Below, in pieces: positions 9,307-18,889 of a DNA stretch of 19,062 bases. The stretch is from Auxenochlorella pyrenoidosa (Eukaryota > Chlorophyta > Trebouxiophyceae > Chlorellales > Chlorellaceae). The notes under the pieces are model-generated. The model did no database searches and was not told where the DNA came from. It was given only the letters and a program-made list of their open reading frames with translations. A program made the position numbers and the translations under genes. Location of the stretch: positions 725,485-744,546 of the forward strand of contig KQ482053.1 of the NCBI GenBank assembly GCA_001430745.1. The letters run 5' to 3'. Numbering within the stretch: the stretch's first letter is position 1; each line of letters begins with the position of its first letter.

Positions 9307-10260
9307 TCAAGTCTGAAGAGGATGGGTGGCGAGAACAGGCATTGGACTCGCAGCCAGAGCAGGGGCATTTTTTTCGTACCTCACGTGGCCTGCAGTCGTG
9401 TCATGCGGGAGGTCGGCGCCCTCCTCTTTCAGCAACTCTGCATCTGCAGGAGCGGAACAGACAAAGCCAAGCAGCTTAGAGTAAGGAGGGATGTGCGGTG
9501 CACTCTGCATAGCCTCGCATGCCTGGGATGAGGGCAGCAGCGATGTGGTTTGGAGCGCTGGCAGCAGGTGGGGAGCCAGGGCAAACGCAACAGCGGGGAC
9601 CAGGCATTTGCCCCGCGGTGCTGGGCGGAAGGCGGGGGAGGGGACTTGCCTGTTGCACCTGTCATGTGCACCCGCTCCTTGTGGTGCTGCAGGGTCTCGT
9701 GGCCCATGGCTTCGGCCTGCAGGGCAGGGGGCAGCGCACACAGCAGGGTGGAGGGCCCACCGTAGCGGCGGCAGCAGCAACCATGGGGAGTTGGCCTCCA
9801 ACGACGGGGTGGCTAGGGTTGCTCCCCATCGCAGCAAGATCGCTGCATGCCCTCCCTCTCCCCACCTTGGTGGGGGGCTCCAGGGCATCATCCCCTGCAT
9901 GGAAGATGTCTGCCGCTTCCTGCAAACAAATGGAGGCCAGAGCAAGGCAGAGCTGGCTCGCTGGGCAGCGGGGGTTCGGGCGCCACGGGCAGGCGCTGCA
10001 GACTGCTGCAATGATCAAAGCACCCTCCTGGGCATGTGAGCACGTTCCCAGGCTTGAACACCCCTCTGAAGCCAACTGGCAGCACTCCCGGCTGCCAAAG
10101 TGCTGCTCCTGCCGGCTGCAGTGGAGGGCCTCTCGTATAACCAGTGTCGGGTTTCGGCGGCACGTTTCGCGCCCTCATGGGCACTGAAATGGCATGAAAC
10201 GTCGGGTATGTATAGCTGAATGGCGGGAACAGAGCACAGAGGTCATACCTTGTCGGCCAT
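9307..10260 (-). CDS. Small hydrophilic hypothetical protein (~86 aa), four exons
   Basis: Predicted exons are 10260-10249 (MADK only), 9919-9866, 9716-9659 and 9443-9307. The first exon ends in AAG followed by GTATGA. The second has a strong acceptor (tttgtttgcag). Phases 0, 0 and 1 agree across the three junctions. The second and third exons encode EAADIFHAGDDALEPPTK and AEAMGHETLQHHKERVHMT, and the last begins with an Asp codon split across the junction followed by AELLKEEGADLPHDTT. The product is acidic, rich in His, Glu and Asp, and without a membrane segment or signal peptide. I do not recognise the family; helical, SNARE-like or LEA-like character is only an impression. A UGUAA poly(A) element 82 nt past the stop supports the 3' end. 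A possible alternative donor at 9385/9384 (CAC|GTGAGG) could instead splice the last exon onto the coiled-coil gene starting near 8.7 kb. Confidence 0.5.
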
Positions 10261-10700
10261 CGCGTTGTGCTTGCTTTAGAGGGCGGCGAATTAGTCTGGA
10301 GGCAACTGAATTGAATCTAGGTGGGTTTCACACAATCCAGGCTTCGGTTCAGGCCCAGTCTGGTCCAGCAGCAGTCGTGCTGTGCCGTGCTGAGCCTCAA
10401 AGTGGCTTGTCGACTGCTTTTGAGCCCGCTGCTCTAAAAAATGAAATTATCATGCCGTTTGTACCACACTCAAGGATCTACGGCGGGCCCTCATTCCCAC
10501 CACAGAGCGCGCTGGCGCGCCATCCTTCCTGGCCGGAACCTCGCACTCATTCACCTGTTTTAAGAAGAAATACATCAGCCAGCCTACGAAGTGCATAATT
10601 CAGACGAGACGAGAGAGACTGCGTCGCTGCAAGCACTCCCGCCGCCATCCTTGCACCGTCCCGCTGCTGCGGCAGCCCTGTGCCGCCACCTGACACCAAA
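10261..10700. other. Intergenic: 3' flank of TON2-like gene and upstream region of small gene
   Basis: About 440 bp between two minus-strand genes. I find no UGUAA on the minus strand here and no TATA box. A short reading frame starting ATGGCG near 10642 and ending at a good GTGAAT donor (AAAACAG|GTGAAT near 10553) is present, but I could not place a partner exon in phase. It is not called. Confidence 0.4.
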
Positions 10701-13479
10701 CTATGCTGGCCCGGCCGCAGCCTGTTGCTGCTGCAGCAAGGTTTCCCGGTTCTCGTACTGCGGATGTGGATGGAGAGGAAATTGCAGCGATCAGGGGCAG
10801 TGGAGCGTGGGACAGCCCAGCCAAAGCCAACCGACATGGCCCACCACAGGCGCCTGCCTCGGCAGCCATCACATGCAACGTCGCAGCACTTCAACAGTTC
10901 TCACCTCCCAGAAAAGGTTGACGTCCAACAGCAGGCCGAATATGGTGCCGGCGGCGCCGCAGCGCTGCAGGTCTGCGTGCCAGCACAGGGGCACCACACC
11001 CAATGAGGAGGCCACAAGCCCACTGTCCACCAGCACACACGCAGGTATTCGCTGCTGGCGCAGGGGCGCATGCCCAGCTGGCGCCCACCTGCGGGCGTGA
11101 TGTGCTGCGGGTTGGGCGCTCGCAGCAGGTCCTCCACCTCTGCCAGCACATCCTCCATCCGCAGCTCTGCAGGCAGGCAGGCAGGCAGGCAGGCAGGCAC
11201 CCGAGGTCTCTTGGGATGGCCAAACGGAGTCGTTTCCCGGCCTGCCCTGCTCGAGTCGTCTGTGGCCCAACCGGCCTACCCGGCCTTGGATCATTCTTCC
11301 ACCCAGAGAAACACAGCGCAGTGCGCTGGCAGGGGCCCCAGGCGCACCTGCGTACTGGCCCAGCGCCACCCAGAGGGAGTAGATCTCGCGGAAGAATGTG
11401 TACAGGTCGGCCTGCGGCGAGGGGGGGGGGGGGGGTATATGGGACGCCGCGGCAGGGGGCGTGAGGAACGATGAGGCTCGAGTAAGCTGGAGCGCTGGGC
11501 ACACACACAGCCACAGCAGGGCTCACAAGCCCGGGCCTCGCACGCCCTGGGCGCGCCTCCAAATACCAGCGGGGCGCGTACACTGCAAGGCGGCCGCAGC
11601 CGCAGCCGTTCAGACATGGTCCGCGCCGCCAGCAGCCAAGCTGCACAGCAGAGCCAGTAGGGCGCGGCCCTGCTGGGTCTAAAGCAGCCAGTAATTTCTC
11701 CCACCTGGGTAATGTAGCCGCTGCCCCGCAGGTCCAGCAGAGGGAAGAAGTAGCGCACGGCGGCGGGGTGGTGCCGCTGCTCCCAAGCCGCGCAAAAGGT
11801 GCAGAAGGCTGGGAAGCCCATGCCAGGGCCGCCCGCTCTTCCTGCCGCGCTTGCTGCTGCCCCATTGTCGCCGCCGGCGGCGCCTCCGAGGCTGCTGCCT
11901 CTTGTGCTGCTGGTACAGTGCTGGGCAAAGAGGCGCTGGATGGCAAGGCGGGTCATGGTGCCCTGGCTAAAGCTGCGGCAAAGGAGCGGCAGGCAGGCAG
12001 AGGGAAGCAGCTGTGGAGCCAGGTGGTGGGGGGCAAGCGGTGGTCGCAGGGATGCTCGGTAGGCTTTGGGAGGGGCACCCGCAGCGCAGAGCAGCATCCC
12101 CAGGTTGCAGTACGCGGACTGCTCACTTGGGAAACTCCTGCTCGCTAAGCATGCCATCCCCGTCGGCATCCAGCTCAGCAAAGCGCGCCCGCAGCGTGGC
12201 GGCCGCCGCCGGAGAGAACCAGGAGCCCTGCAGGCGCTGCTGCGCCGCCGCCAGGGCCGCCGCTGCCGCTGCAGAGGCCCCCTGGCTCTGGCACGACCCA
12301 GCAGAGGGTGTGCCCCTGTCTGACTCGCCTCGTCCTCCGTCGCCAGCGCCGCTGGCATCACAAGTGGCAGCGGCTGCCACCGCGGCCTCGGCTGCCTCCA
12401 GAGCATGCAGCACCGCAGACAGCTCGTTCATGTGCGGCGAGGCCGCCAGGTCTTTCAGCGGCAGCCGCCCTCGGCGGCCGTGCAGCAGCAGCAGGCGGGC
12501 CGCAATGGCTGTGCACCAGTCGGCCTCGGACACCAGCTGCTCAGTCAGGGCAGCCAAGGGGGCGCGCCGCAGCAGCCACTCCTCAAGCTCAGAGGGGGGC
12601 AGCGCGCCGCTGCCGGCAGCATCGAGCACGCCGAGCTCTGCACGCTGCGGGCGAGGGGAGGAGGAGGGGCATGCAGTGCGTGATCACCTGTAAATCAACA
12701 GCAGGGAGACTGCTGTTAGCAGCGCTCTATGCCTCGCTATCCGGATGTCCTAAGGCAGAAATTGCATGAGACTTACAGCAGCAGGAATCCCATTCAGCAG
12801 CAGCAGAAGGGAAGGCCAACAGGGAAGGGGTGCTGCTCACCAGCTGTATCTGTGCCGACCGTGCCACGCAGTAGCGGAAGAGCGCGGCTGCCGGCACGCG
12901 CCCGCCTGTGTCGCGGCCCAGCCTCAGAAAGGTGGAGGCCTGAAAGTACAGGTCTGCTGCGGGGCCGATGGCTTCCCGGCACTCGGCAGCGACCTGCGGG
13001 CAGCAGCCGCAGCAGCAGTTGGGGTGAGGCTGGGCGCAGCTTTCTGTGCAGCATAGCTGCAGGTTGCTCGCCGGGCCTGCCAGGGTGACAGCCTGTGCTG
13101 ACATCAAGCATGGGTTTCTCATTTCGTTCCTGATTTCTCTGTCTCGCCTGTGTGTACTCGTCATAGTTCAGGCAGGGCTCGCCCTCCAGAAAGGGCCCTC
13201 TATCGCCGTCCTCGTTGGGGGCAGCAAGCGCGCACACGGTGGCGGCATGCCGCTGCAGCACCCACCAAAGCACCTCCTCGTCCTCAGCCGACAGCACCAT
13301 CTGGCTGCGCATCTGCAGGGGCGGTGCGAGCAAGGGGCATTTGTTGGGTGCACTTGTTCATGGTGAAATGCCGACCTGCCACGACCCTGCAGGCCACAGC
13401 CAGCGGCGCCACATGCAGGCGACCAACTGCGCACCGCCAGCGCCAGCTGCCGCGACTTGTGCTGCAATTCTGCCTCCAT
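10701..13479 (-). CDS. TON2: PP2A B''-type regulatory subunit, TON2/FASS/PPP2R3C class
   Basis: Nine exons (13479-13435, 13312-13148, 12993-12841, 12644-12127, 11972-11705, 11411-11348, 11166-11089, 10972-10905, 10757-10701) join in frame to 471 codons and a TAG. Landmarks in family order: LSAEDEEVLWWVLQRH and LNYDEYTQ near the N-terminus; IGPAADLYFQASTFLRL; a degenerate EF-hand-like LDAAGSGALPPSE; DWCTAIAARLLLL; WFSP; a canonical EF-hand loop DADGDGMLSEQE (residues 280-291); YFFPLLDLRGSGYIT then DLYTFFREIYSLW; LRMEDVLAEVEDLL; CGAAGTIFGLLLDVNLFWE; and YENRETLL at the end. This family directs PP2A catalytic and scaffold subunits. In land plants it acts in the TON1-TRM-PP2A complex that organises cortical microtubules and the division plane. 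Length is close to plant (about 480) and human (about 450) members, but the N-terminus before LSAED is only about 20 residues and an Ala-rich insert follows HMNEL. The start ATG has A at -3 and G at +4. Intron 2 is GC-AG. Confidence 0.93.
11170..11197 (+). repeat. (CAGG)7 microsatellite acting as a splice-acceptor tract
   Basis: Seven tandem CAGG units on the plus strand. On the coding (minus) strand they read as (CCTG)7 and end in the CTGCAG acceptor of the TON2-like exon starting at 11166, so the microsatellite forms the polypyrimidine tract of that intron. Confidence 0.85.
11421..11435 (+). repeat. Poly-G tract (15), poly-C on the coding strand upstream of an acceptor
   Basis: A run of 15 G on the plus strand. 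On the minus strand it is a C15 tract immediately before TCGCCGCAG, the acceptor of the TON2-like exon starting at 11411. Confidence 0.85.
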
Positions 13480-13705
13480 ACTAAGAACTGCTGGCGAGCT
13501 GGGTCGTGGTTTTCAACGTTGCAGTGGTGGTCAGGAACGCAGCACGCTACCCGACAGGCGGGATGCGCGGGGGGCGGGAGTGGCTGTGCAGCCAGAGTCG
13601 CTTGCGGGCCTCATGGGAGGACCGACAGGCCAGCCTCGGAAGCCGGAAGGCAAGCCAGCACGGCCACAAGCGGGTATCGCCACCTCATTCCGGCAGAATT
13701 TGGTT

Positions 13706-13727
13706 GGCGGGCGGACGGCGGGCGGAC
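13706..13727 (+). repeat. 11-bp GC-rich tandem duplication
   Basis: GGCGGGCGGAC occurs twice back to back inside the divergent intergenic region. It may be a GC-box-like element, but function is inferred from position only. Confidence 0.6.
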
Positions 13728-13812
13728 TGATCCTGAGGCGCTGCTGGTGCGTTGTGGGATGAATCAATGGTTGGCGGGAAAGCGGCCGCGTGGCACGACG
13801 ACATGGCCTCCC

Positions 13813-13827
13813 CCGCCGCCGCCGCCG
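13813..13827 (+). repeat. (CCG)5 microsatellite
   Basis: Five perfect CCG units followed by interrupted copies, within the divergent intergenic region. Confidence 0.7.
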
Positions 13828-14495
13828 CTGCCGCCCAGCGTGGCCCAGCGCGAAAGCTGCAGGTGCCCATGCCTGCTGGGATGGCGGCCCACACGCGCAG
13901 AAGTGCAGCAACATGTATCCTGCTACACCTCTTTAGCTTGTTTGCTCAATCTACAGTGCACCAAGGCAGATGAGCCGCATGCGGGCACGCTAGCGTGCCC
14001 TATCCCTCCCTGGCATGATTGGAAGATGCTGTTGCCCACCAACGCTGTGTCTTTTCAAGCTAGAGCGCGCAAACAGCAGCCTACAGGCCCTCTCTACTGA
14101 GAATAAACACACTGCAAGTGAGTGCTGGTAGCTTTATGAATGCAGCCCTGCCTGCCGATTGAACAGCCTGCGCTTCCACTGAAGTGAACCGCAGCAGCCT
14201 GCTGATCATGAGGATGAGCTGGGGGTTGGGACCAGCGGCAGTAAGGCCAGCATACCATTTTGCTGCACTTTGTTGCCACGTCACCAAGGGTCAAAGAAAA
14301 TCAGCAAGCAGCTGCACCATTCTTACGTCCGGCGCAAGGACACCGCCAGTGATTTGAAAGCAAGCTTGTGCAGGGCAGGGCAGGGCATGGTTGCCAGCAG
14401 AACGATAGCCATGCTGGCAGCAGTTGCTCCCCTGCAATCAACCCTGAGCCTTCCTGTCGCACCCTACCTCTCATATTCCGTCGGACAAGCACTCC

Positions 14496-17400
14496 ATGTC
14501 CAAGCACCTGCCAGCAGGGGCGCAGCCAGGCAGGCTAGGCGGCGGCGCTGCCACCATGCCCTCTGCAGCAACCAGCCGCCCAGGGCAACCAAGCCGCACA
14601 GACCCGTCCCATGGCTCAGCCCTAGAGGCGCCTGCTGCTGAGCCCAGCCCCGGCCCTGCCGAGGGGCTGCCCCTGAGCATGGGCGAGGGCGGCGGCGCCG
14701 AGGTCGACGAGCGGGAGGCGCCCCGCGTGCTGGCTTCCGGCCCCACCATTTCCTACCCCCTGCCGGCTGGGCTGGACCTGTCCCAGCTGACTGTGGTGCT
14801 CACCGGTGGCACCAGCGGTCTGGGACTGGAGGCAGCCAAGGTGGGTGGGGAGGGCATGACCCGGGGCTGGAGCCTCGCTATGGCTGGGATGGCATACTCG
14901 AAGAGTGCCTGCCCGCCGCCTGCACCCGCGCGTGCCCAGGGCCCCCCTCCGACCTACCCTGGGAGCCGCCATGCAGATGCTGTGTGCCAAGGATGCCCAC
15001 GTGCTGCTGCTGGGGGACAACATGGCCAAGGGGCGGCGGTGAGGGCGGCACGAGGGGCTTGGCCAGAGCAGCACCTTCTCCTGGGAGGGCATGTGTGGTG
15101 GGGCCCTGGCATGCCATCTCCTGGGTGGATGGCTCAGCAAGACCCATAGCCGGCAGCACTGCACCTCGAGAGCCAGCCGTCTGGGTGCATGCAAGCCCTT
15201 GCTACAGGGTCTTGGAGGCCCTCCCTGCAGGGCGCTGCAGGAGGTGCAGTCTGCCGTGCCAAAGGCGCGGGTGGACCTCTTTGAGTGCGACCTCTCCTCC
15301 CTCAGGTGGGGTGGCCAGCTGCCTGTTGCACGGACAGTGCCTGCTGCGCTGGCAGCGGAAGCCTGGCTGGAGGAGCATACTGTCTGCCTGCCTCCATGAC
15401 CCGTTCTCCTGAAAGCTGCCCACGACCCGCTCTCCTGAAAGTTGCCCTTCCATCCCTCCTTCCCTGCCTACATCTGTGCTGCTGCTGAGCTGAAGCAGGC
15501 ACATGAGCACGCTCGCACGAGCTTACCTGCTGTCTGCCCACTCTCTTGCAGATCGGTGCGCACCTGCGCTCGCGCGTTGCGCGTGCTGGGCCTGCCGCTG
15601 CACGTGCTGTGCCTGAACGCCGGCGCGTTCCTGCCCCCCTACCGAAAGTGAGCGCGCAAGCTGGTTCTGCGCTTGCATGCCTGGGAGCGCTCTCGTGCAT
15701 CGATACAGTGGTTCCTTTGAGCAGCGGCGCTGTGGAGTCAGGATGGGCGTGGTGCGCTGCATGTTGAGGTTAGCCCTTGTGCATGCGGCAGGCAACGCGG
15801 CAGTGGCGCAACATGGGCATGCCCGCCCATTGCTGCTTCATGCAGGACAGCAGATGGGTTTGAGCAGACCCAGGCCATCTACCTGGGCCACTTCTACCTG
15901 GCCCACCTGCTGCTGCCAGAGCTGCAGGGTGGGTGGGAGGCCAGGGCTGGCCGGCCGCCTGCGACACCTGTCGTGCTGCAGCGCTGCTGGGCAGAGTGTT
16001 GGACGGTTCAGTGCGACTGTTTGCATTCCAATGCTCCAGCTTGCTGTATGTGGCAGCTGCCTTCATACAACCCATGGCTGGCCTGCCCCTGATTCCACCT
16101 GCACCGCGGGCACCTCCCTCTGCAGGCGCCACCCCCGCCCGCATCATCTGGCAGGCCTCAGCGTTTGAGCAGCTGGGCACCGTGCCCTGGGGCGACCTAG
16201 GTGAGCGCTCGATGGACGCACCAGGGGCACCGGCTTGCCCTCCTCTGCCAAGCACGTTTTCCCGGGGAAAGGTGCTGCATGCGGCAGGCGTCGGCGCCAC
16301 AGCAGCCTCCTCCACACACCCGCACCGCCGCTCGCTGCTTGCCACCGAGCCCTGTGCGCATAAACACATGCCAGACCAATCCACACGCAGGCGGCGAGTT
16401 TGCGCGGGACAGTGACATCTGGCAGTACTCCAACTCCAAGCTCTGCTCCGTCATGGCGGCGCGCGAGATGGCACGCCGCCTCAAGGCGCGCCGCCGCCAG
16501 CTCAGACTTTCCAGGGCCAACCAGCCTTTCCAGGCCGACCAGCCCGCTGGGGATGGCGGCTCACACAAGGGCAGCAATGTTGCATCATAACGGACAGACG
16601 TGTCATTCTGTCTTTCTTTTATGCCTGCAGGGAACGGGGGTGGACGTGTTTGCCTGCCACCCAGGGCTGGTGGACTCTGAGCTCTACTCCAAGACCGACG
16701 CAAGTGAGGCATGCCTTGTGGGTGGTGCTGCCGCATGCGCAAAGGCCTTTCCCAGCTTGTGGGTGGTGCCAGGAGGGGCGGTGCATGCTGGGAAAGGCCT
16801 TTGCGCATGCGGCAGCGCTGGGCAGCCTGCCAGGCAAAGTGCCCAAAGACAGTTAGTGGATCAAAGGTGCAAGCATCAGAAGCGTCTCTCTATTTGCAGA
16901 GAGTGCAGCCCCCCAGGCTGCCTGCCTTGCAAATCGCTGTTGGGCTGCCATGTGCCCCTGCAGACAAGCCGGGCTCCTGGCTGTTTGGCGCCGCCGCGAG
17001 GCTGGTTGGGCAGAGCCCTCAGCGGGGCGCCTACAGCCTGGTCTATGCTGCTGGGGCGCCAGAGCTGGACGGTGAGATCTGCCTGTGTCGGAAGTTCCGT
17101 TGCGTTTAGACAGACATTGAACACACACAAAGCAGTAAACTGCGACCACCACACTGGGCACCTCTTTGAAGTGCAAGTCTGCACTTCTGCAGTGCGCTGC
17201 ATGCCTGAAGGGCAGTGATGCAAGCACAGGCGGCACCGCAGCCAGGCACAGCTCAACTTCAGCACGCGCCGCCTGCTTGCGCATCCTGCCCTTTCCAGCG
17301 TTGCTGTTGTGACCCCAGAGGCCACTCCCTCAAATCAGCATTTTCTTACGCCAGTCGCGCTCCCTCCGCGCCCCCCTGACAGGCAAGGGCGGCGCCCTGA

Positions 17401-18357
17401 TCGGCCCTCCCTACCTGGGGCCCCTCTTCAGCAACTTTTTCAACCTCACACGCCTCACGCCGCTCAACCCGAGGGCGCACTCTGCCGAGAGCTGCAGGTG
17501 GCGCCCGGTGCAGGCTGCGAGCATGCGATTGACCTTTACAAAACAGCAGCAGCAGCGGGGCGGCGACTGCACATCAGGGCAGCATGGGAAGGCGCCGCTG
17601 TGGGACCCCACCGCAGGAATGCTTGCCTTGCCGCCGCCACTGGCTGCACACGGAGCCTACTAGATGTGCGCGGCACCACCTGCATGCAGGCGGCTGTACG
17701 AAGAGACTGCTCGCCTGCTTGAGGGCAAGACAGGCGGTCCGCTGCCCAACAAGCTGCCTGGTGCCTACAGGTGCCTGCCAGGGAGCTGCCCTTGATCTGC
17801 ATGATTGGCATCCATAAGTTTGCGGCCTTGGCAGCCCCTCCCTGATTCCCCGCTTGCGGGAGGGTTTACCGGCGGCGTACGCTGCAGCCTGCCTGCTCAG
17901 CCAAGCTGACCTCATGACTGGAGCATTGCATGTGTGCTGCAAACCCCACCGCCAGAGTGACTTCGGGGCCCCGGCCCTGCCCCGCAGGGAGCACCCCTGG
18001 CAGGAGAGCGCTGCAGGGCGGGACAGGGCGCGCCCCGTGGACGCCACCCTGGAGCCGGGCCAGCCGCCCTACTGGGCCCACGGTATGGTGGCGCGCGCCA
18101 GGCAGGCGAGCCGGTGAACCCAGCTCCATGCGCTCATGCTGCAGCAACGGCTGTTGATGCAGCCGCTGAAGCCTCTGCATCGGCCCCCATTCCCAAAAAC
18201 GCTGCCAATTCTAGGACAAGCCGTGCAGACTCTTGCTCTTTGCCTGCTGCAGGCGGTCAGGACCGTTGCAGGTGGCGCTGGGGAGAAGGCTGCCCCGGTG
18301 GCCGCGCCGCCCGCGCCAGCGACGCCGGCCCAAGCCGCTGGGCGCAGCAGGGGCTGA
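14496..18357 (+). CDS. NAD(P)-dependent short-chain dehydrogenase/reductase (retinol DH / WWOX / TIC32-like)
   Basis: Thirteen exons join in frame to 475 codons: 14496-14844, 14966-15038, 15231-15305, 15552-15647, 15846-15928, 16126-16200, 16391-16485, 16631-16703, 16964-17071, 17383-17497, 17690-17770, 17988-18087, 18253-18357. SDR landmarks: nucleotide-binding TGGTSGLG (residues 103-110), strand HVLLLGDN, CDLSSL, NAG (188-190), a Ser in WQASAFEQ (S237), catalytic YSNSK (Y263, K267), and CHPG (291-294) followed by LVDSELYSK. The block RGAYSLVYAAGAPELDG is typical of the retinol dehydrogenase/WWOX/TIC32-like branch; the substrate cannot be told. Residues 1-90 precede the Rossmann fold and are Ser/Pro/Ala-rich, perhaps a transit peptide. 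The intron after LK (16486) starts with GC. A second in-frame ATG at 14556 has a better context (CCACCATGC) than the first. The C-terminal exon join is uncertain: without the last splice the frame stops at 18117. Confidence 0.9.
15398..15448 (+). repeat. Imperfect 26-bp tandem duplication in SDR intron 3
   Basis: A unit beginning GACCCGTTCTCCTGAAAG at 15398 recurs at 15424 with two substitutions (GACCCGCTCTCCTGAAAG, then a T/C change). Confidence 0.8.
16727..16816 (+). repeat. Perfect inverted repeat: 30-bp arms, 30-nt loop, inside SDR intron 8
   Basis: Arm 16727-16756 is exactly the reverse complement of 16787-16816; each contains GCATGCGC and AAAGGCCTTT. The RNA would fold into a 30-bp stem with a 30-nt loop. 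The phrase CTTGTGGGTGGTG occurs just before the left arm (16715) and again at the start of the loop (16756). It lies in the intron between exons 16631-16703 and 16964-17071. It might be a miRNA-like precursor, a small inverted-repeat element or a replication-derived palindrome. Confidence 0.9.
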
Positions 18358-18889
18358 GCGGTGAGCGCGAGATCATCGGTCGCGACAGGACCACGCATCC
18401 TGAGGAGGCGCGCCTGCTGGGCAGAGAAGCCAGCCCGCATGCTTGCAAGACCAATGATACTCTGTGGCATGCATGCTTGCCGAGCACGCCCCGAGCCGCT
18501 TCCCTCTGGTTGAGGTCTGGCTTGCGAGCGATTGCTGCCCTAGCTCCTGGACTGCCTCGACAATGCTACCAGAGTGCAAAGAAGCCAGAGCACACAGCTG
18601 TCCAGAAAAATTTGGCGCTGGCCTGTTTAACAGCCGATAGCCTCACAACTGGCATTCAGTTGGTTGGTTACATCGGGCTGCTATTGCAGCCTGCGATTGC
18701 AGCGAGCAAAGCACGATCAGAAGGACTGTTCAATGTGCACAAGCGAGTGTCTTTGGTGGCCTCCACACCGTCGGCTCAGCGATCTTGCAACTGCCAGGCA
18801 GGGCTCAGCGGTCTTGAGGCTGCCAGACAGTGCTCAGCAGTTTGTGGCTGTTAAACGGCCCTCAGCGGTTGATGGCTTTCGGATACAGG
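18358..18889. other. Convergent intergenic region
   Basis: About 530 bp between the dehydrogenase stop and the right-edge gene's stop. It contains the 28-29 bp tandem array and a minus-strand UGUAA. No plus-strand UGUAA is seen for the dehydrogenase gene. A 246-codon plus-strand open frame crosses the region, but it shares no protein feature that I recognise. Confidence 0.4.
18668..18672 (-). terminator. UGUAA polyadenylation signal for the right-edge gene
   Basis: TGTAA on the minus strand, about 220 nt past the stop at 18890. It is the chlorophyte-type poly(A) element and marks a plausible 3' end between the two convergent genes. Confidence 0.35.

Larger units (their letters stand above)
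13480..14495. promoter_or_regulatory. Divergent intergenic region between TON2-like and SDR genes
   Basis: About 1 kb separates the two divergently transcribed genes, so it should hold both 5' UTRs and promoters (inference). It contains a perfect 11-bp tandem duplication of GGCGGGCGGAC at 13706-13727, resembling GC-box DNA, and a (CCG)n run from 13813. No TATA box is seen. I looked here for missing N-terminal exons of the TON2-like gene and found none. Confidence 0.4.

Noticed and set aside
10553..10642. Possible first exon starting ATGGCGGCG with a GTGAAT donor
   Set aside because: No downstream exon in matching phase; the four-codon exon at 10260 fits the small gene better.
12013..12693. 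Plus-strand open frame of 226 codons
   Set aside because: Exact antisense shadow of the large EF-hand-containing exon of the TON2-like gene.
13150..14100. Plus-strand open frame of 316 codons
   Set aside because: Overlaps the first two exons of the TON2-like gene in antisense and the intergenic region; no protein features.
16727..16816. Hairpin as a tRNA or rho-independent terminator
   Set aside because: No tRNA arms or anticodon pattern, no trailing T run, and it lies inside an intron of a nuclear gene.
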